In this document: piece by piece, positions 1 to 9,888 of the stretch
Layout of the letters: each line of letters starts with the position of its first letter
How positions within the stretch are numbered: position 1 is the first letter of the stretch
Assembly (NCBI GenBank): GCA_963853835.1
Contig: OY970829.1
Coordinates: 7,608,446-7,672,445 of the forward strand
Source of the DNA: Calendula officinalis
Lineage: Eukaryota > Streptophyta > Magnoliopsida > Asterales > Asteraceae
Length of the DNA: 64,000 nt
Direction of reading: 5' to 3'
Position numbers and translations under genes: made by a program
The notes under the pieces: model-generated
Database searches by the model: none
Told to the model about the DNA's origin: nothing
Seen by the model: only the letters and a program-made list of their open reading frames with translations

Positions 1-854
1 GCGTGGGACAAATCCAAAGGTAAAGCACTTACCACTAACCAAACTCACAGCTTTGGTTAAGATGTTCGAACACTACCTTAATAAGGTGTTTCCAATCCAT
101 GAATGCCGGCCCATCAATATTTTAAAATTTGACAAGGCTAATTTAATGTCCATTACATCTGGGAGTGGAAGCTCATCACGTTCAACAATACCCAAACAAA
201 TCGTACGCGGAAACACCTTTTCTTCCCTTCAACTCCGAACCCTAAACCGTTTTTCAATCACTTTCTGGACAATCAGACAAGAAATCAGGAACCTTGCTTA
301 CCGCCCCTCAATCCCGCCCAACTATATGCATTTAGGCCTACTAATTATGGCAGGTCTGAATTAAGACCTTCCATTTCGAGAAGGTCTTAATTTTGGGTTT
401 TCAAAATAAAATGATGTTGCTGGGAGTCGAACACAAGACCCCTCGATAATCAATTAGCTGCTCAACCACCCCGGCTATATACTTCCGAGTAAAAATTTCG
501 AAATTATCCTCAAATCTCTTCAAGTGACAGAGAAATTTCAAACACCCCCTTAATACAGTGGGCAATATTACGGAGATAAAAACCTCAAATCTTAACAAAC
601 GAAAATCTTGGCAGAGAAATAGATTTAATGCAAAAGACGTGCAACCAAACAACATTTGGTAGTTATTACAATACAATACATACATACATATTATATATAG
701 ACAATCAAGAGATGCAGCCCTTCATCAATAGTTGTAATTTCTAATCTGTCGGTTATATAACTAACCTAATTTTCTATAAATAACTAACTATAACTAAAAA
801 AATTAACCAACTATAATAACTATCACACTTTAATAACTTGAGTATAGCTTATTA
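1..854. other. Left edge, no gene recognised
   Basis: I recognise no gene here. A 103-codon open frame at 53-364 has no familiar motif and an ordinary start, and I treat it as chance. A short perfect hairpin with arms ATTAAGACCTTC and its complement lies around 362-391. The rest is AT-rich with no repeat I can name, apart from the tRNA-like segment listed separately. A captured exon or an old transposon remnant is possible but unsupported. Confidence 0.4.
413..476 (-). repeat. tRNA-like segment, possible SINE head
   Basis: Read on the minus strand, the segment carries TGGTTGAGCAG, one mismatch from a Pol III A box. About 30 bases later TGTTCGACTCC resembles a B box, and the segment ends in CCCAGCA. 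It does not fold as a complete functional tRNA, so a tRNA-derived SINE head or degenerate tRNA relic is more likely. No poly-A tail or target duplication was identified. Confidence 0.3.
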
Positions 855-1290
855 TCAACATTTTAAAGCCAAGGTTAGATGGAAGCAATTCAATATCCTT
901 TTTAAGTTAAGGAAATTTGGCGAGGACCAATCGCTTATAAATAATGCATCGTCTACAAACAAAAAATGTGATATAATTGGACCGTTATTAGGAAGAACAA
1001 TACCTTTGAAGATATTTAAATATAGAGAAATGATATTTGTGCCTATCATTTTTGTATACGTATGTGTCTACTCATCTATAAACCCGACATATGTAATCCA
1101 TTAGTTCTCTTTTCTTATATAATCATTTGATTTTGACACGTATAATCATCAAATGGATAGACACATGAGTAGACACAAATGATAGGCATAAATATCATTC
1201 CTCTTAAATATACACCTTCTTTCATTGCTACATTCAAGCCTTCTATCGCAATTACAAACAAAAACGGTAAAAAGGGTCACCTAAGTCATG
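850..1290 (-). pseudogene. LINE reverse transcriptase fragment, interrupted
   Basis: On the minus strand two blocks read as plant non-LTR retrotransposon reverse transcriptase. The upstream block (about 1276-1213) gives FLPFLFVIAIEGLN, the region just after the usual RQGDPLSP motif; the Q-G-D part is damaged by a small deletion and a stop. The downstream block (about 1015-855) gives GPIISHFLFVDDALF, the catalytic F/Y-x-D-D box with one substitution, followed by the usual tryptophan and leucine spacing. The blocks are separated only by the MITE at 1025-1203. Removing the MITE and one 9-bp duplication makes the frame continuous across the junction. Only a few hundred bases of what would be a ~4-6 kb element remain, so this is a dead fragment. 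Confidence 0.8.
1025..1203. mobile_element. 179-bp MITE with terminal inverted repeats, 9-bp TSD
   Basis: The ends are imperfect inverted repeats. The left end reads GAGAAATGATATTTGTGCC and the reverse complement of the right end reads GAGGAATGATATTTATGCC; similarity continues through TGTGTCTACTCAT. The element is flanked on both sides by TTAAATATA (1016-1024 and 1204-1212), an exact 9-bp target-site duplication. Nine-base duplications and a G-initial terminus fit a Mutator-like MITE. It has no coding capacity and sits inside the LINE fragment. Confidence 0.85.
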
Positions 1291-1956
1291 GCTGATTAAT
1301 TTGATCGGATTTCAACCATTTTTACATTGGTTTAAGTAATAACTCCATAACCAACCGCATTCGAGCTTAATTTGGACCTTTTTGGATGTCAAGTGTGTTT
1401 GTCATCATGCCAAAGCCAAATAATATAAGAAAACTTGTAAAAATATATAAATTAGCCATTATTTTTTAAGTAACGTCAACTTGTCATGAGTAATGAATAT
1501 CTAGAGAAATGTATTTAAGTATTTTCAATATTCTATCGTGAGCATCCAATTATCATTTTTTTTTATCGTGTCTAACTAACTTTTAATTTTTTGTTATCAT
1601 ATGGTATTTTTCTCACATGGTAACGATAATTTCGTACATCATCTCTTTATCTTTTTTTAGTAGGTTGTTAACATCTCAATAACTAGCGATATGAAATAGA
1701 AATTGATATATATAACTATCGAGTTTCCTAAGTCTCAAGCATCTTACGTAGTATTATATATTTACTGTGCATGCAAAGACTTTCCTAGTATTTTTATAAT
1801 AAACTATTCGTCGCAAGCAATCAATTGATACAAACGCGTCATCAATTATTAGTAATTTCAACGAATTGCATGTAATTAAATCCCATCCTAGATCTTATCT
1901 ATCGGAAATGAATAAAAAACAGCGCCGGCCTAAAGACTTGTTCTTCGTCAACTAAA
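1291..1956. other. AT-rich upstream region of the acyltransferase gene
   Basis: No ORF or repeat is recognised here. This stretch should contain the distal promoter of the BAHD gene. I see long T and AT tracts but no element that I can assign with confidence. Confidence 0.4.
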
Positions 1957-1964
1957 TTGTTGCT

Positions 1965-1971
1965 TATAAAT
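1965..1971 (+). promoter_or_regulatory. Candidate TATA box of the acyltransferase gene
   Basis: TATAAAT lies 106 bp before the ATG at 2077. That would place transcription start near 1995-2000 with a 5' leader of about 75-80 nt. An in-frame ATG-like start at 1957 would lie upstream of this box, so the box argues for the downstream start. An imperfect direct repeat (CAACTAAATT followed by TTATAA) at about 1941-1970 and 2019-2046 surrounds it. Confidence 0.45.
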
Positions 1972-2076
1972 CCTGGCAAGGCTCTCGCTGAAAGTATCAC
2001 ATTCTTAACTATATCTTCTTACTCAACTAAATTATTAGTTTATAACATCAAGTACGTATCTGATTTAAAAACAGGT

Positions 2077-3384
2077 ATGGCACTCGAGGTTGAAAGACAA
2101 TCAAGCAAACTCATAAAACCCTCCATTCCAACACCTGAAACCCATCGTTTCTACAAGATAGGATTCACCGATGAGTTTGCTCCAGGTGTCAATGGAAGAA
2201 ACGTTTTCTTCTTCGATACCAATACCAATCACGATCCTAAGTTTGTTGCCCGCCTAGAAGAATCGCTTGCAACAACCTTAACAAGATTCTACCCTCTTGC
2301 CGGTAGATATGTTAAAGAAAATCTTGCAGTTGACTGTAGTGACCAAGGTGCTGACTTCATTCATGCAAAAGTCAACAGGAAGCTCCAAGATTATCTTGAG
2401 TCCGAAGTGAATTTAAGGTGGGGGGATGAATTTATGGCTTCGGAAGCTGGCGCGATTGATCAAGTCAACGATCCTATGCTTTCAGTCCAGTTGACCGTGT
2501 TCGAATGTGGAGGTTTAGCAATCAGTATAAGTCTTTCACATAGAATTGCTGATGCTGCTACTGCCACTACATTCTTAACTGAATGGGCAGCTATGAATAG
2601 ACAAGAAAATGACACTGAAGTTAGCACTTGTGGTTTTAATCCATCCTCCATATTTCCTTCCCTTGGTTTTAGTAAGTCACTTGATCTAGGAATTCCTAGG
2701 TCAACAACCATTGATGTGTTAAGCAAGTATGCCACCAAGAAACTTTCTTTCAGTGAGAGTTTGATATCAAATTTCAAAGCGAAGGCCATACTCAACGGAA
2801 ATAATGGCACTCATCGTCGGTCAAAGAGCCAGTTGGTACAAGCGATCATTTGGAAGGCCTTCATTGAAGTTGATCGGTTAAAACACAATTATTCAAGGGA
2901 GTGTATACTCGTTCAACCAATAAACCTGAGGGGAAGAACTGCATCCTCGATACCTAAACATTCTTGTGGGAATATTTGTGGTTTATTCACCACAGAGTCC
3001 AAATTTTCTGAAACAACTCAAGAATTGGCTCATCTTATAAAGGTTTCTGCCAAAAAAATCATAAATGACTACTCAAAGTTACACCATGATAGCCCAGAAG
3101 CACAAACAATGATTGTGGATTCCTATTCACAGATGACCAAATTTCCTGATTCAGCAAATATAGTTGTTATAAGTAGTTTGTGTGCATTCCCCTTTTATGA
3201 AGTTGATTTTGGGTTCGGAAAGCCCACTTTAGTAACTTTTGGGAGCTTAACCATAAAAAATAACGCAGTACTCTTTGACGATGCTGGAGGTAATGGAGTA
3301 GAAGCGTTCGTTTGTATGGGAATTGAAGACGTTCCTTATTTTGAAAAGGCTATTGGCCACATAAACGCTTTTCTTGCTCCTTAA
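2077..3384 (+). CDS. BAHD acyltransferase (vinorine synthase-like clade)
   Basis: Predicted cytosolic enzyme that transfers an acyl group from acyl-CoA to an alcohol or amine of a specialised metabolite. The ATG at 2077 gives 435 residues, the usual BAHD length. An upstream in-frame extension to 1957 would add 40 residues unlike the family and crosses the likely TATA box. HRIAD at residues 155-159 is the catalytic HxxxD motif. The structural DFGWG motif appears as DFGFG at 377-381. The N-terminus (VERQSSKLIKPSIPTPETHR), the FYPLAGR motif near 71-77 and NLRGR near 283-287 are all typical. No intron is needed, as in many clade III members. I see no frameshift or stop, so it looks functional. 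Substrate cannot be told from sequence. It is the only clear host gene in the window. Confidence 0.93.
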   Translation: MALEVERQSSKLIKPSIPTPETHRFYKIGFTDEFAPGVNGRNVFFFDTNTNHDPKFVARLEESLATTLTRFYPLAGRYVKENLAVDCSDQGADFIHAKVNRKLQDYLESEVNLRWGDEFMASEAGAIDQVNDPMLSVQLTVFECGGLAISISLSHRIADAATATTFLTEWAAMNRQENDTEVSTCGFNPSSIFPSLGFSKSLDLGIPRSTTIDVLSKYATKKLSFSESLISNFKAKAILNGNNGTHRRSKSQLVQAIIWKAFIEVDRLKHNYSRECILVQPINLRGRTASSIPKHSCGNICGLFTTESKFSETTQELAHLIKVSAKKIINDYSKLHHDSPEAQTMIVDSYSQMTKFPDSANIVVISSLCAFPFYEVDFGFGKPTLVTFGSLTIKNNAVLFDDAGGNGVEAFVCMGIEDVPYFEKAIGHINAFLAP

Positions 3385-3687
3385 TCAATGGTTTTCCCAA
3401 GTTTGATGAAGGCAGGTTACGGATGTATATACTCTCTTAATATTGTAATGATTTTTTCCTGTAGTTTCATAAGGGGTTTGGATGCATTTGTTTTATGTTT
3501 GTTTATGGTTTTGTGTTCAGCAGTTTCATAAAAGCTTGGGTTGTGTTTTGAGTTCGTTCATACTAGAAGAGGAGGTTGTGTTTTGTAAATGATCATTGAT
3601 ATGTAACTTTGTATTCTAGTTTCATTGTAATTAAGTATTTATTTAAATTCAAATTTACCACATAAGTGTCACATCAACAACTCTAAA

Positions 3688-3738
<51 letters not shown>

Positions 3739-3920
3739 ACAATACCTCTTCACTTCCTTTGTCACTATGGCAAAGCATAAAATTTGTTGTGGAATGTACT
3801 AGTCTCCAAAGCACTCACTTTTCTATGTCCTCTTACTTCGGGGTTAACAGACGAAGACCCGAAGATTTTAAAACCGACGAGCAAAGAAGTGGGTGGTAAC
3901 AACAATGTCTTCAACCCAAC
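3385..3920. other. 3' flank of the acyltransferase gene
   Basis: The stretch contains T-rich and TTGTAAT-like sequence suited to polyadenylation (about 3440-3640), the AT microsatellite listed separately, and then up to 3920 an unassigned stretch that is the left flank of the LTR at 3921. No coding sequence is recognised. Confidence 0.4.
3691..3736. repeat. (AT)23 microsatellite
   Basis: An uninterrupted AT dinucleotide repeat of 46 bp, likely length-polymorphic. Confidence 0.95.
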
Positions 3921-4127
3921 TGTTGGGTCATATTTGTTGTAACCAATAGTCTAGGGGGCATTGTGTAATTAGTCTAAAATAGGTCTAGGTATATAAACCT
4001 TGTTCTTAGCTAATTGCCATTTAACCTTTGCCCTAAATTGTAACCTCCCTAACAATTGCAAAGTGTTCAATCAATCTAAATCTTCTAATTCTTACTTGTT
4101 ATTGCTTAATCCATTGATTATTCCTTC
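3921..4127 (+). repeat. Truncated plus-strand Copia LTR joined to inverted element E
   Basis: The segment begins TGTTGGGTCATATTTG and matches the LTRs of element F through shared blocks (TTGTAACCAATAGTCTAGG, CCTAAATTGTAACCTCCC, TGCTTAATC), with a TATA-like GTATATAAACC inside. It loses similarity at about 4125, before the expected end and primer-binding site. From there it runs straight into the 3' region of element E on the opposite strand. It is therefore a broken LTR at a rearrangement junction, not the normal 3' LTR of E. Confidence 0.7.
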
Positions 4128-5142
4128 TCACGTAAGAAGTAAGTTCAAGATCTCATTGCAAATCCTTGATCTGATCAAATGTTGATAGAGGATTGTGTAA
4201 CCTTGTGAAAAGATGGGCAAGCTACTATGTTCATGTATTCTCAGATGTACTTCAAGATGGTGAATTACGTTTGATCATTTCAATTCTTTGTCAAAGGCTG
4301 TAATTAACATCTCTAGATTTCGCTTTTCAATGATAACATCTGAGTGGCAGTAGAAGCAATTATAATTTCCGTTACAGAACTTCGAACTTTCAAACACTCA
4401 AAGGGACATTTTTCGTTGAATTAGTTGGTGTAAGAAAGTTCTAAAAAATGTCTCATTTAAGGTTAAAAGTTCTGGTAATGGAATGTCAATTTGGAAGGAT
4501 TTATCTGGGATTTTGGCTATTGGAGATTTTATTTTGGATTTTGTGATAGAGGTTTTGTGAGGACAGGATAATAATGTTTTGAGTTTTGTAAAGAATGATT
4601 TGAACGGTTAAGGTTTGAATGGTTGTAATTTTGTGTTTTAGAAAGAATTATTTGAACGGTTAAGTGTTAAGTTGAAATGGTTAAGAAATGGTTGAGATTT
4701 TGAGAGAGATTTCTGTAGACGAATCGATTTCTTCTACTTCTTCTTCACTTTTTTTTTCTGTTAAATACATTGATTCTCACTTGATTTTGCATTTGATCTG
4801 AGTACATGAGTTATGAATTTTCTTCTTTGATGGGTTGTTTGTGGTTCTTTTTGATGTTGTTCAGTTATAAATCCGATATTTGAACTATTTCTTGCTCTTT
4901 TTCTCCCCCTCATGAGGATCATGACCAGGGTCCTCATGATAAAGCTGAATAGTTACGATGTGGAAACGGAGAGAGGAAATTGTGTGTCGGTGTAAATCGA
5001 GAGCCAAGACAGGATAGTTTCAGAATCGAGAACCAGTAACATATAGTACTCATGAAAGAACCAGTTACAAATTGATATTATCCAAGAATGTTGGAGAAAA
5101 TATTTGAAAGATGAAGAATAGCAGTGTCAATAATCACGTGAA

Positions 5143-5808
5143 GTCATAAACAGATGCAATCTTTACTGAAGAACTTCAGTAAAGAGATCGTTTACGGATA
5201 TGACGAACACGATGATTAAAGTCATTGTTAATCAAATATTTGAAATTTAAAAGAGATCAATTTGTTGTGTTATATCAAAGATCAGTGAAGTATACCACTT
5301 ACAAAGATGCAATCTTCTCTGAATGTGTGCAAAGAAGAGATCGACGGATATACAAAGATCAAGGATCTAACAGTGCATTAAAAACGATTTTGAGTGTGTG
5401 AAAATATGAGTAAGTCAGAATTGAATCTGAACATTTTGGAGAAAATGAAAAATGAATTCTCCATTGATCGTTTAAGTATGAAAATCGTTTGAAAAATAGT
5501 AAGAACAATCAATCCAAGATGGTGTTAAAAACAGATGCAATCAGTACTGATTGAAATCAGTAAAGAGATCGACGAATTTAACAGCAAATTGTGTTGAATG
5601 TTGCAAACAAGTCATTGAAAAAAAAATGAAAATTTTAAGTGCAAAATTGATAACCTTGTGTGATTGTAAATATGTAAGAGGTTGAAAAACTGTTTGAGGA
5701 AGAAAAAAAAAATTATTATCAAGATAGAATAAGAAAATTTGTCATAAACAGATGCAATCAGTACCAATTGAGATTGGTAATGAGATCGTTTACGGATATT
5801 ACAAAAAT
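5143..5808 (-). repeat. Four two-stem structured repeats in element E
   Basis: Units lie at 5143-5204, 5291-5358, 5523-5583 and 5738-5808. On the minus strand each has an outer stem, the conserved CCGTAAACGATCTC or CCGTCGATCTC, an inner stem-loop, the conserved GATTGCATCTGTTT or a close variant, and the closing outer strand. The 5143 unit pairs GTCATA with TATGAC outside and has a perfect CTTTACTGAAG inner stem. The 5738 unit has one outer mismatch. Confidence 0.8.
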
Positions 5809-5884
5809 TTATACTCCATATTGATAATCCAAAAAAAATTTGAAAGGAGCATCGAAACAGAATGTAGCGATTATAAAAGAATGC

Positions 5885-6000
5885 TCCCCCTCGACAGTTG
5901 TTTTTCAAAAATCATAAAGCAGTTATGCTCCCCCTTGACATAAGAATGTCAATTTTCTCCCCCTTGACAAGTGAATATAGAAATTCTCCCCCTCAACCAA
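5885..6000 (-). repeat. Array of four polypurine (AGGGGGAG-like) tracts, element E
   Basis: On the plus strand the tracts read CTCCCCCTYRAC or CTCCCCCTTGACA at about 5886, 5930, 5958 and 5983. On the element's own strand they are four AAGGGGGAG-type tracts, the same sequence class as a polypurine tract that primes plus-strand DNA synthesis. The same number occurs at the same place in D and F. Confidence 0.75.
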
Positions 6001-6017
6001 TTATGATATTTAAAGAA

Positions 6018-6178
6018 CGGGTTTCAAGCAGATGTACTTGAAAGCCATGCTGATGAAGAGCGGGTTATACACTGAAGTATGTATAAGCCATTCTGTTGTG
6101 GCGCGAGTTATACACTGAATGTATATAAGTCATATGATGAAGCTCGAGTTATACACTGAAGTGTGTATAAGTCCTTCT
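6018..6178 (-). repeat. TTATACAC hairpin tandem array, element E
   Basis: Three to four units of about 42 bp lie between the ORF end and the G tracts. Each has the stem arms TTATACAC and GTGTATAA around a short loop and is followed by an ACTCG/GCGC-like linker. Confidence 0.8.
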
Positions 6179-6191
6179 CCTGCACAACAAA

Positions 6192-7109
6192 TCATACAAC
6201 TTTTGGTACCCATTTTTGTTTGGGTCCGATGGTATTAGTATGAGAATGAAACCATCGATAAGTTGTATCGATTTTATGTAAAGATTTGTAATTCCAAGAA
6301 AAATTGAAACTTGATGTTTCACTTTCAAATAATTTCTGAGGAATTATATGAGATTTTGGAGTTTTCGGAATCCATTTTTCTTTTAAGATCTTAGGTGTCT
6401 TAGAAACAAAAATATTTTTCGTTGTTGTCGAAAAATTGAAATTAGTTTTAGGCGCCAAAGCTAACAAATATTTTCTCGTGTATGTTAATGTTTTTGTCGA
6501 AGACATTGAATGTTTTGGAATCGAAGAATGCTTCTTCAACACAGATTTTGATTTAGACATACAAAGTTTCGAAGATTGTGGTTTCACAAACAATTTTTTA
6601 CTCTTTTGAAGTGAATAATTTGTGAACTGAGAGACCTTTCTAGAAACAGATTTTGAAGATTCACCGGTGTAAATCTTAATCGGAACTTGTATCGCATGTT
6701 TTCCTTTATCAACAATTTTAGGTTTAGAAAATTCTGCAATTTTGATTTTCAAGACATCGTTTGTAGTCTGTGACAAAGAAAGTTCTGCTTCAAGAGATGC
6801 AACTTTATCTAGCAATTTTTGGCAGTGATCTTCAGCTTTTTCCTTTTCAAGTGTAAGGTTGTTAATAATGGATATTTGATGATTGATTTCACCTTTTAAA
6901 GTATCATTAACCTCTTGAATGTTTGCATTTAACTTTTGAATTTCTGTGTCGGATGACTTCAGTTGTTCTTGATATTCATCAAACTTTGCTTCTATTTTCT
7001 TTGACCAGGTTATTTCCCTTTGTAACTCTGTAGATGCCTTAACATAACATTTGTAGTGCTTATCATAAACTAATTTTTCATTTGTATATGTTTTTAAATT
7101 TGGATCCAT
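6192..7109 (-). CDS. Element E ORF: coiled-coil Gag C-terminal-like protein
   Basis: The ORF encodes 305 residues from the ATG at 7109; the matching start in F is also the ATG of an MDxNL sequence, which supports this choice over an upstream in-frame ATG. The first ~130 residues are E/K/L/I-rich and predict a coiled coil. A basic S/K/P-rich segment follows (FSKPKIVDKGK, RKYLLALAPK), and the protein ends GPKQKWVPKVV. The same W-V-P ending closes Gag in element A just before Pol. It has no capsid-like N-terminus, no CCHC knuckle and no protease. The likely role is as a Gag-related or RNA-binding product of a non-autonomous element; that is inference. The frame is intact. An acceptor-like GTTGTGCAG follows the stop (6182-6180). 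Confidence 0.75.
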   Translation of the reverse strand: MDPNLKTYTNEKLVYDKHYKCYVKASTELQREITWSKKIEAKFDEYQEQLKSSDTEIQKLNANIQEVNDTLKGEINHQISIINNLTLEKEKAEDHCQKLLDKVASLEAELSLSQTTNDVLKIKIAEFSKPKIVDKGKHAIQVPIKIYTGESSKSVSRKVSQFTNYSLQKSKKLFVKPQSSKLCMSKSKSVLKKHSSIPKHSMSSTKTLTYTRKYLLALAPKTNFNFSTTTKNIFVSKTPKILKEKWIPKTPKSHIIPQKLFESETSSFNFSWNYKSLHKIDTTYRWFHSHTNTIGPKQKWVPKVV

Positions 7110-8439
7110 TTTAGCTCTTGTTATTTCAAAATTTGTAAATCTCAAGTAAAATAATATAATAATACGATTTTGGACTGATCTTAAAGAGTTTTACTTTGAA
7201 AATTTTAGCAACTAATATACAACTGTTGTTTGTATGAATGATTTGTGGTGAAAACAAACACTTGCCCTAGAAAGATTGGAATTTTAAAATTGATTTTGAG
7301 GTTTAAAATTTTTCCATAGACTGTTTTTTTTTTTATATTATTATTATTAATGTTATTTCATTTTAACTTGATTGAATTAATGTTTTGAAAATGATACTTC
7401 GACTTTTAAAAACGACAAATTAATTGTGAACTACTTCCACTAATATGTTTTAGTAAGATAATTAAGTGAGAAGTTCAAACCACCTTTCAAGTGCGAAAAT
7501 GGCCTGCTGAATGCTAATTCCAAGAGAAAAACAAAGATACTACCAAACAATTGTCTTAAATTTACCCAAAAATTGAAATTAGTTCATTTGAAAAAAAAGA
7601 AAAATTTTCTTCAGAAAGTGACGTTAATGGAGGACGGTGGTGGTCGAATTTTAAAGAAGATGGAACCAGATTTCTTGAAGCCTCTGAAAGTGACGTTAAT
7701 GGAGGACGGTGGTGGTTGACTTTTAAAAAAGATGACCGGAGGCTGCCGGTGATACGGTTAGATCGATGGAGATCGGAGACAGGGATGTGTTATAGTTGTC
7801 GAAAATCCAGAGCTCGTCGGAGAAGACGATTAGAGGCGGAGATCAGCGGTGGCTATGGTGATTCAAAGATGGTGTTCGTCGGATTTATGAATGGTGGATG
7901 CCGGAGAAGAAGAAAAATCGTCTGAAAAACCAAACTTCACCGGAGAAGATGGTTGTCGGCGGATGTTTGTGACGAAGTTGACGGTCGGATATGAAGGAGG
8001 ACGGTGGCTTGTTGTTTGATGGACCAGACGCCGGAAAAGTATAAACCTCGCCGGAGAAGAAAGAGATTGGCGGAGATGAGCAGCTGCCGGGTGTAGAAAC
8101 AGTAGGACAATAATGAAATTTGATTTCAAAGCTTTGAATATTAGTGTAGAGGTGTCATGAATGAAGTTTTGATGACTGAAGACTGAAGAGAGAGAATGGA
8201 TAACAGCCTTTTCTTTTTCTTTTTGTGTCAGCTTTAAGACAACCTTTTTCTTGAAAAAAAATATGATATTAAATGAACTAAGAAAGTGCGACGTCGTATG
8301 GGATCACAACAGCTTTATTTCTTGTCCTTTACAGTCTTTTACTTTTCCTTTTGTCTTCAAAACGACGTCGTATGGTGTCGAACTTCTCGTGTCGAACTCT
8401 TGTAAAACGACGTCGTTCAGGCTTTTTGAATAGTAAATC

Positions 8440-8545
8440 TTCGGGCCGAACACTTGATGGATCTTGGGCCGAACTTATTAAGAAGTTCGGGCCGAGATTG
8501 GAGATAGTCTTCGGGCCGAACACTTGAATCAGATCTCGTTTTTTT
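8440..8545 (-). repeat. Leader repeat with palindrome TTCGGGCCGAA, element E
   Basis: Three to four copies of a 20-30 bp unit centred on the 11-base palindrome-like TTCGGGCCGAA. Similar GTTCGGC-containing repeats occupy the leaders of B, F and, more diverged, D. Confidence 0.6.
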
Positions 8546-8784
8546 TTTTCTTTTCAAAAGTTCACAAAAATCATCATAACTTGCTCATTTCTTAACCAAA
8601 TCGAGTGATTCTTTTTGCAAAACGTTCGATTTTCAATTACCTACAATCCTATTCAAACTCTTTTTCGAAAACAAGTTCTGATTTTCTTGATTTTAGCTTT
8701 AAATGTCCGAAAATACGGTGTTCTTCATGTGTTCTTCATTTTTTGCTTTAAAAATCAAATTAAACTTTGTTTTTGATGATTTTG

Positions 8785-9888
8785 ATATGAAATCAGAAGA
8801 ATCAGTGGGTTTTTCAAGGTTTTTGAAGAAAAAGGGGTTTAAGATCAAAAATCAGATTTAAGGTACTATTTCTTGTTATTATGGATTGAATAGCTCCCTT
8901 TTATTGATATATTAAGCTTAGAATCAAGCTAGGATCGAATCTAATCCATACTGATGAAGAATTAAGATTTTTAAGAAAAACCATTAAAGTTTCAAAAACC
9001 CTCTAAATTTAAATTTTCAGATAGATCTAGGTTGTTTTTGAGTAATATAGTAGTAATGGATTGAAGGAAATAGTATTTGGGTCAGTTTGTGATTTAAATC
9101 AAAGAATTTGGGTTAGAAACGAGCATTTTAGGATCAAATTAGTGGGTTTTTAAGGCTGTTCGTAGCTGTTCTGCGCAAGAAACTGTTCGGCCCGAGAACA
9201 GTAACAAGTTCGGCCCGAACTTCAACCCAACGTTCGGCCCGAACTTCAACCCAAAGTTCGGCCCGAACTTCACCCCGAACTTCGGCCCGAACTTCACCCC
9301 GAACTTCGGCCCGAACTTCTACACAACTTCGGCCCGAACTTCGGCCCGAACTTCTACACAACTTCGGCCCGAACTTCGGCCCGAACTTCTACACAACTTC
9401 GGCCCGAACTTCTACACAACTTCGGCCCGAACTTCTACACAACTTCGGCCCGAACTTCTACACAACTTCGGCCCGAACTCTTTCTACACTCGCGTGACAA
9501 AAGGGGCTGTACTGTAACGGTCATAACTTTCAGCTCGGGTGTCCGTTTCGAGCCCACGAGTAACCAAATCGAAGCTTAAGACGAAGGCTACGACGTGATA
9601 AACGCTTGTTTCGATCGCTTAATTTGCGTTTTTGTGATTTCTCGGTCAATTTCCAAACTTCGTTTAGCCCCAGTTTCTAACCCGATCGTCGTTTTTCCCT
9701 AATTCGAAAATCTTAGGCACATTTAAAGTGTACTTTATCATCTGGAATAACCAGTTTAAGATTTCGGTAATTTTGAATTTTTGAAGACCAATCCACGGTC
9801 TACATCACATATTCTATTCCAGAACCTTCTCATTCTTAAAATTTTCTTTACCCCGTTTCAATCAAAATTCCCGTGAATTGTTCTTAAC
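8785..9888 (+). other. Leader (5' untranslated) region of element B
   Basis: The first ~100 bp match the F leader just after its primer-binding site (GTGGGTTTTT, TTTTTGAAGAAAAAG). Then come AT-rich sequence, the TTCGGCCCGAA tandem array (9180-9480) and a CG-containing stretch up to the ATG at 9889. No ORF is supported. Confidence 0.6.
9180..9480 (+). repeat. Tandem array of TTCGGCCCGAACTTC units in element B leader
   Basis: At least twelve copies of a 17-24 bp unit occur, first with CAACCCAA or CACCCCGAA spacers and later with TACACAAC spacers. Each contains the near-palindrome TTCGGCCCGAA. The shift in spacer indicates two successive expansions. The frames through it are an artefact of the repeat. 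Confidence 0.95.

Larger units (their letters stand above)
4128..8780 (-). mobile_element. Element E: non-autonomous Copia derivative, internal region only
   Basis: Reading on the minus strand, it is collinear with element F: leader with TTCGGGCCGAA repeats (8440-8545), CCG-rich segment (about 8130-7620), one coiled-coil ORF (7109-6192), TTATACAC hairpin array (6178-6018), G-tract array (about 6000-5885), two-stem repeats (5808-5143) and a palindromic CATGAGGACC hairpin (about 4906-4945). It has no Pol. Neither a correctly oriented LTR nor a primer-binding site is present: the low-coordinate end joins an inverted LTR and the high-coordinate end joins element B head to head. It carries four of the six two-stem units seen in F; the other two appear deleted. 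Confidence 0.8.

Noticed and set aside
53..364. 103-codon ORF at the left edge
   Set aside because: No recognisable motif, ordinary for random AT-rich sequence, no supporting context.
1957..2076. Upstream 40-codon extension of the BAHD gene
   Set aside because: It overlaps the likely TATA box, is unlike BAHD N-termini, and the ATG at 2077 gives the normal length.
9134..9361. Repetitive S-G-R / E-V-R-A ORF
   Set aside because: Translation of the TTCGGCCCGAA tandem array, which lies in the untranslated leader.
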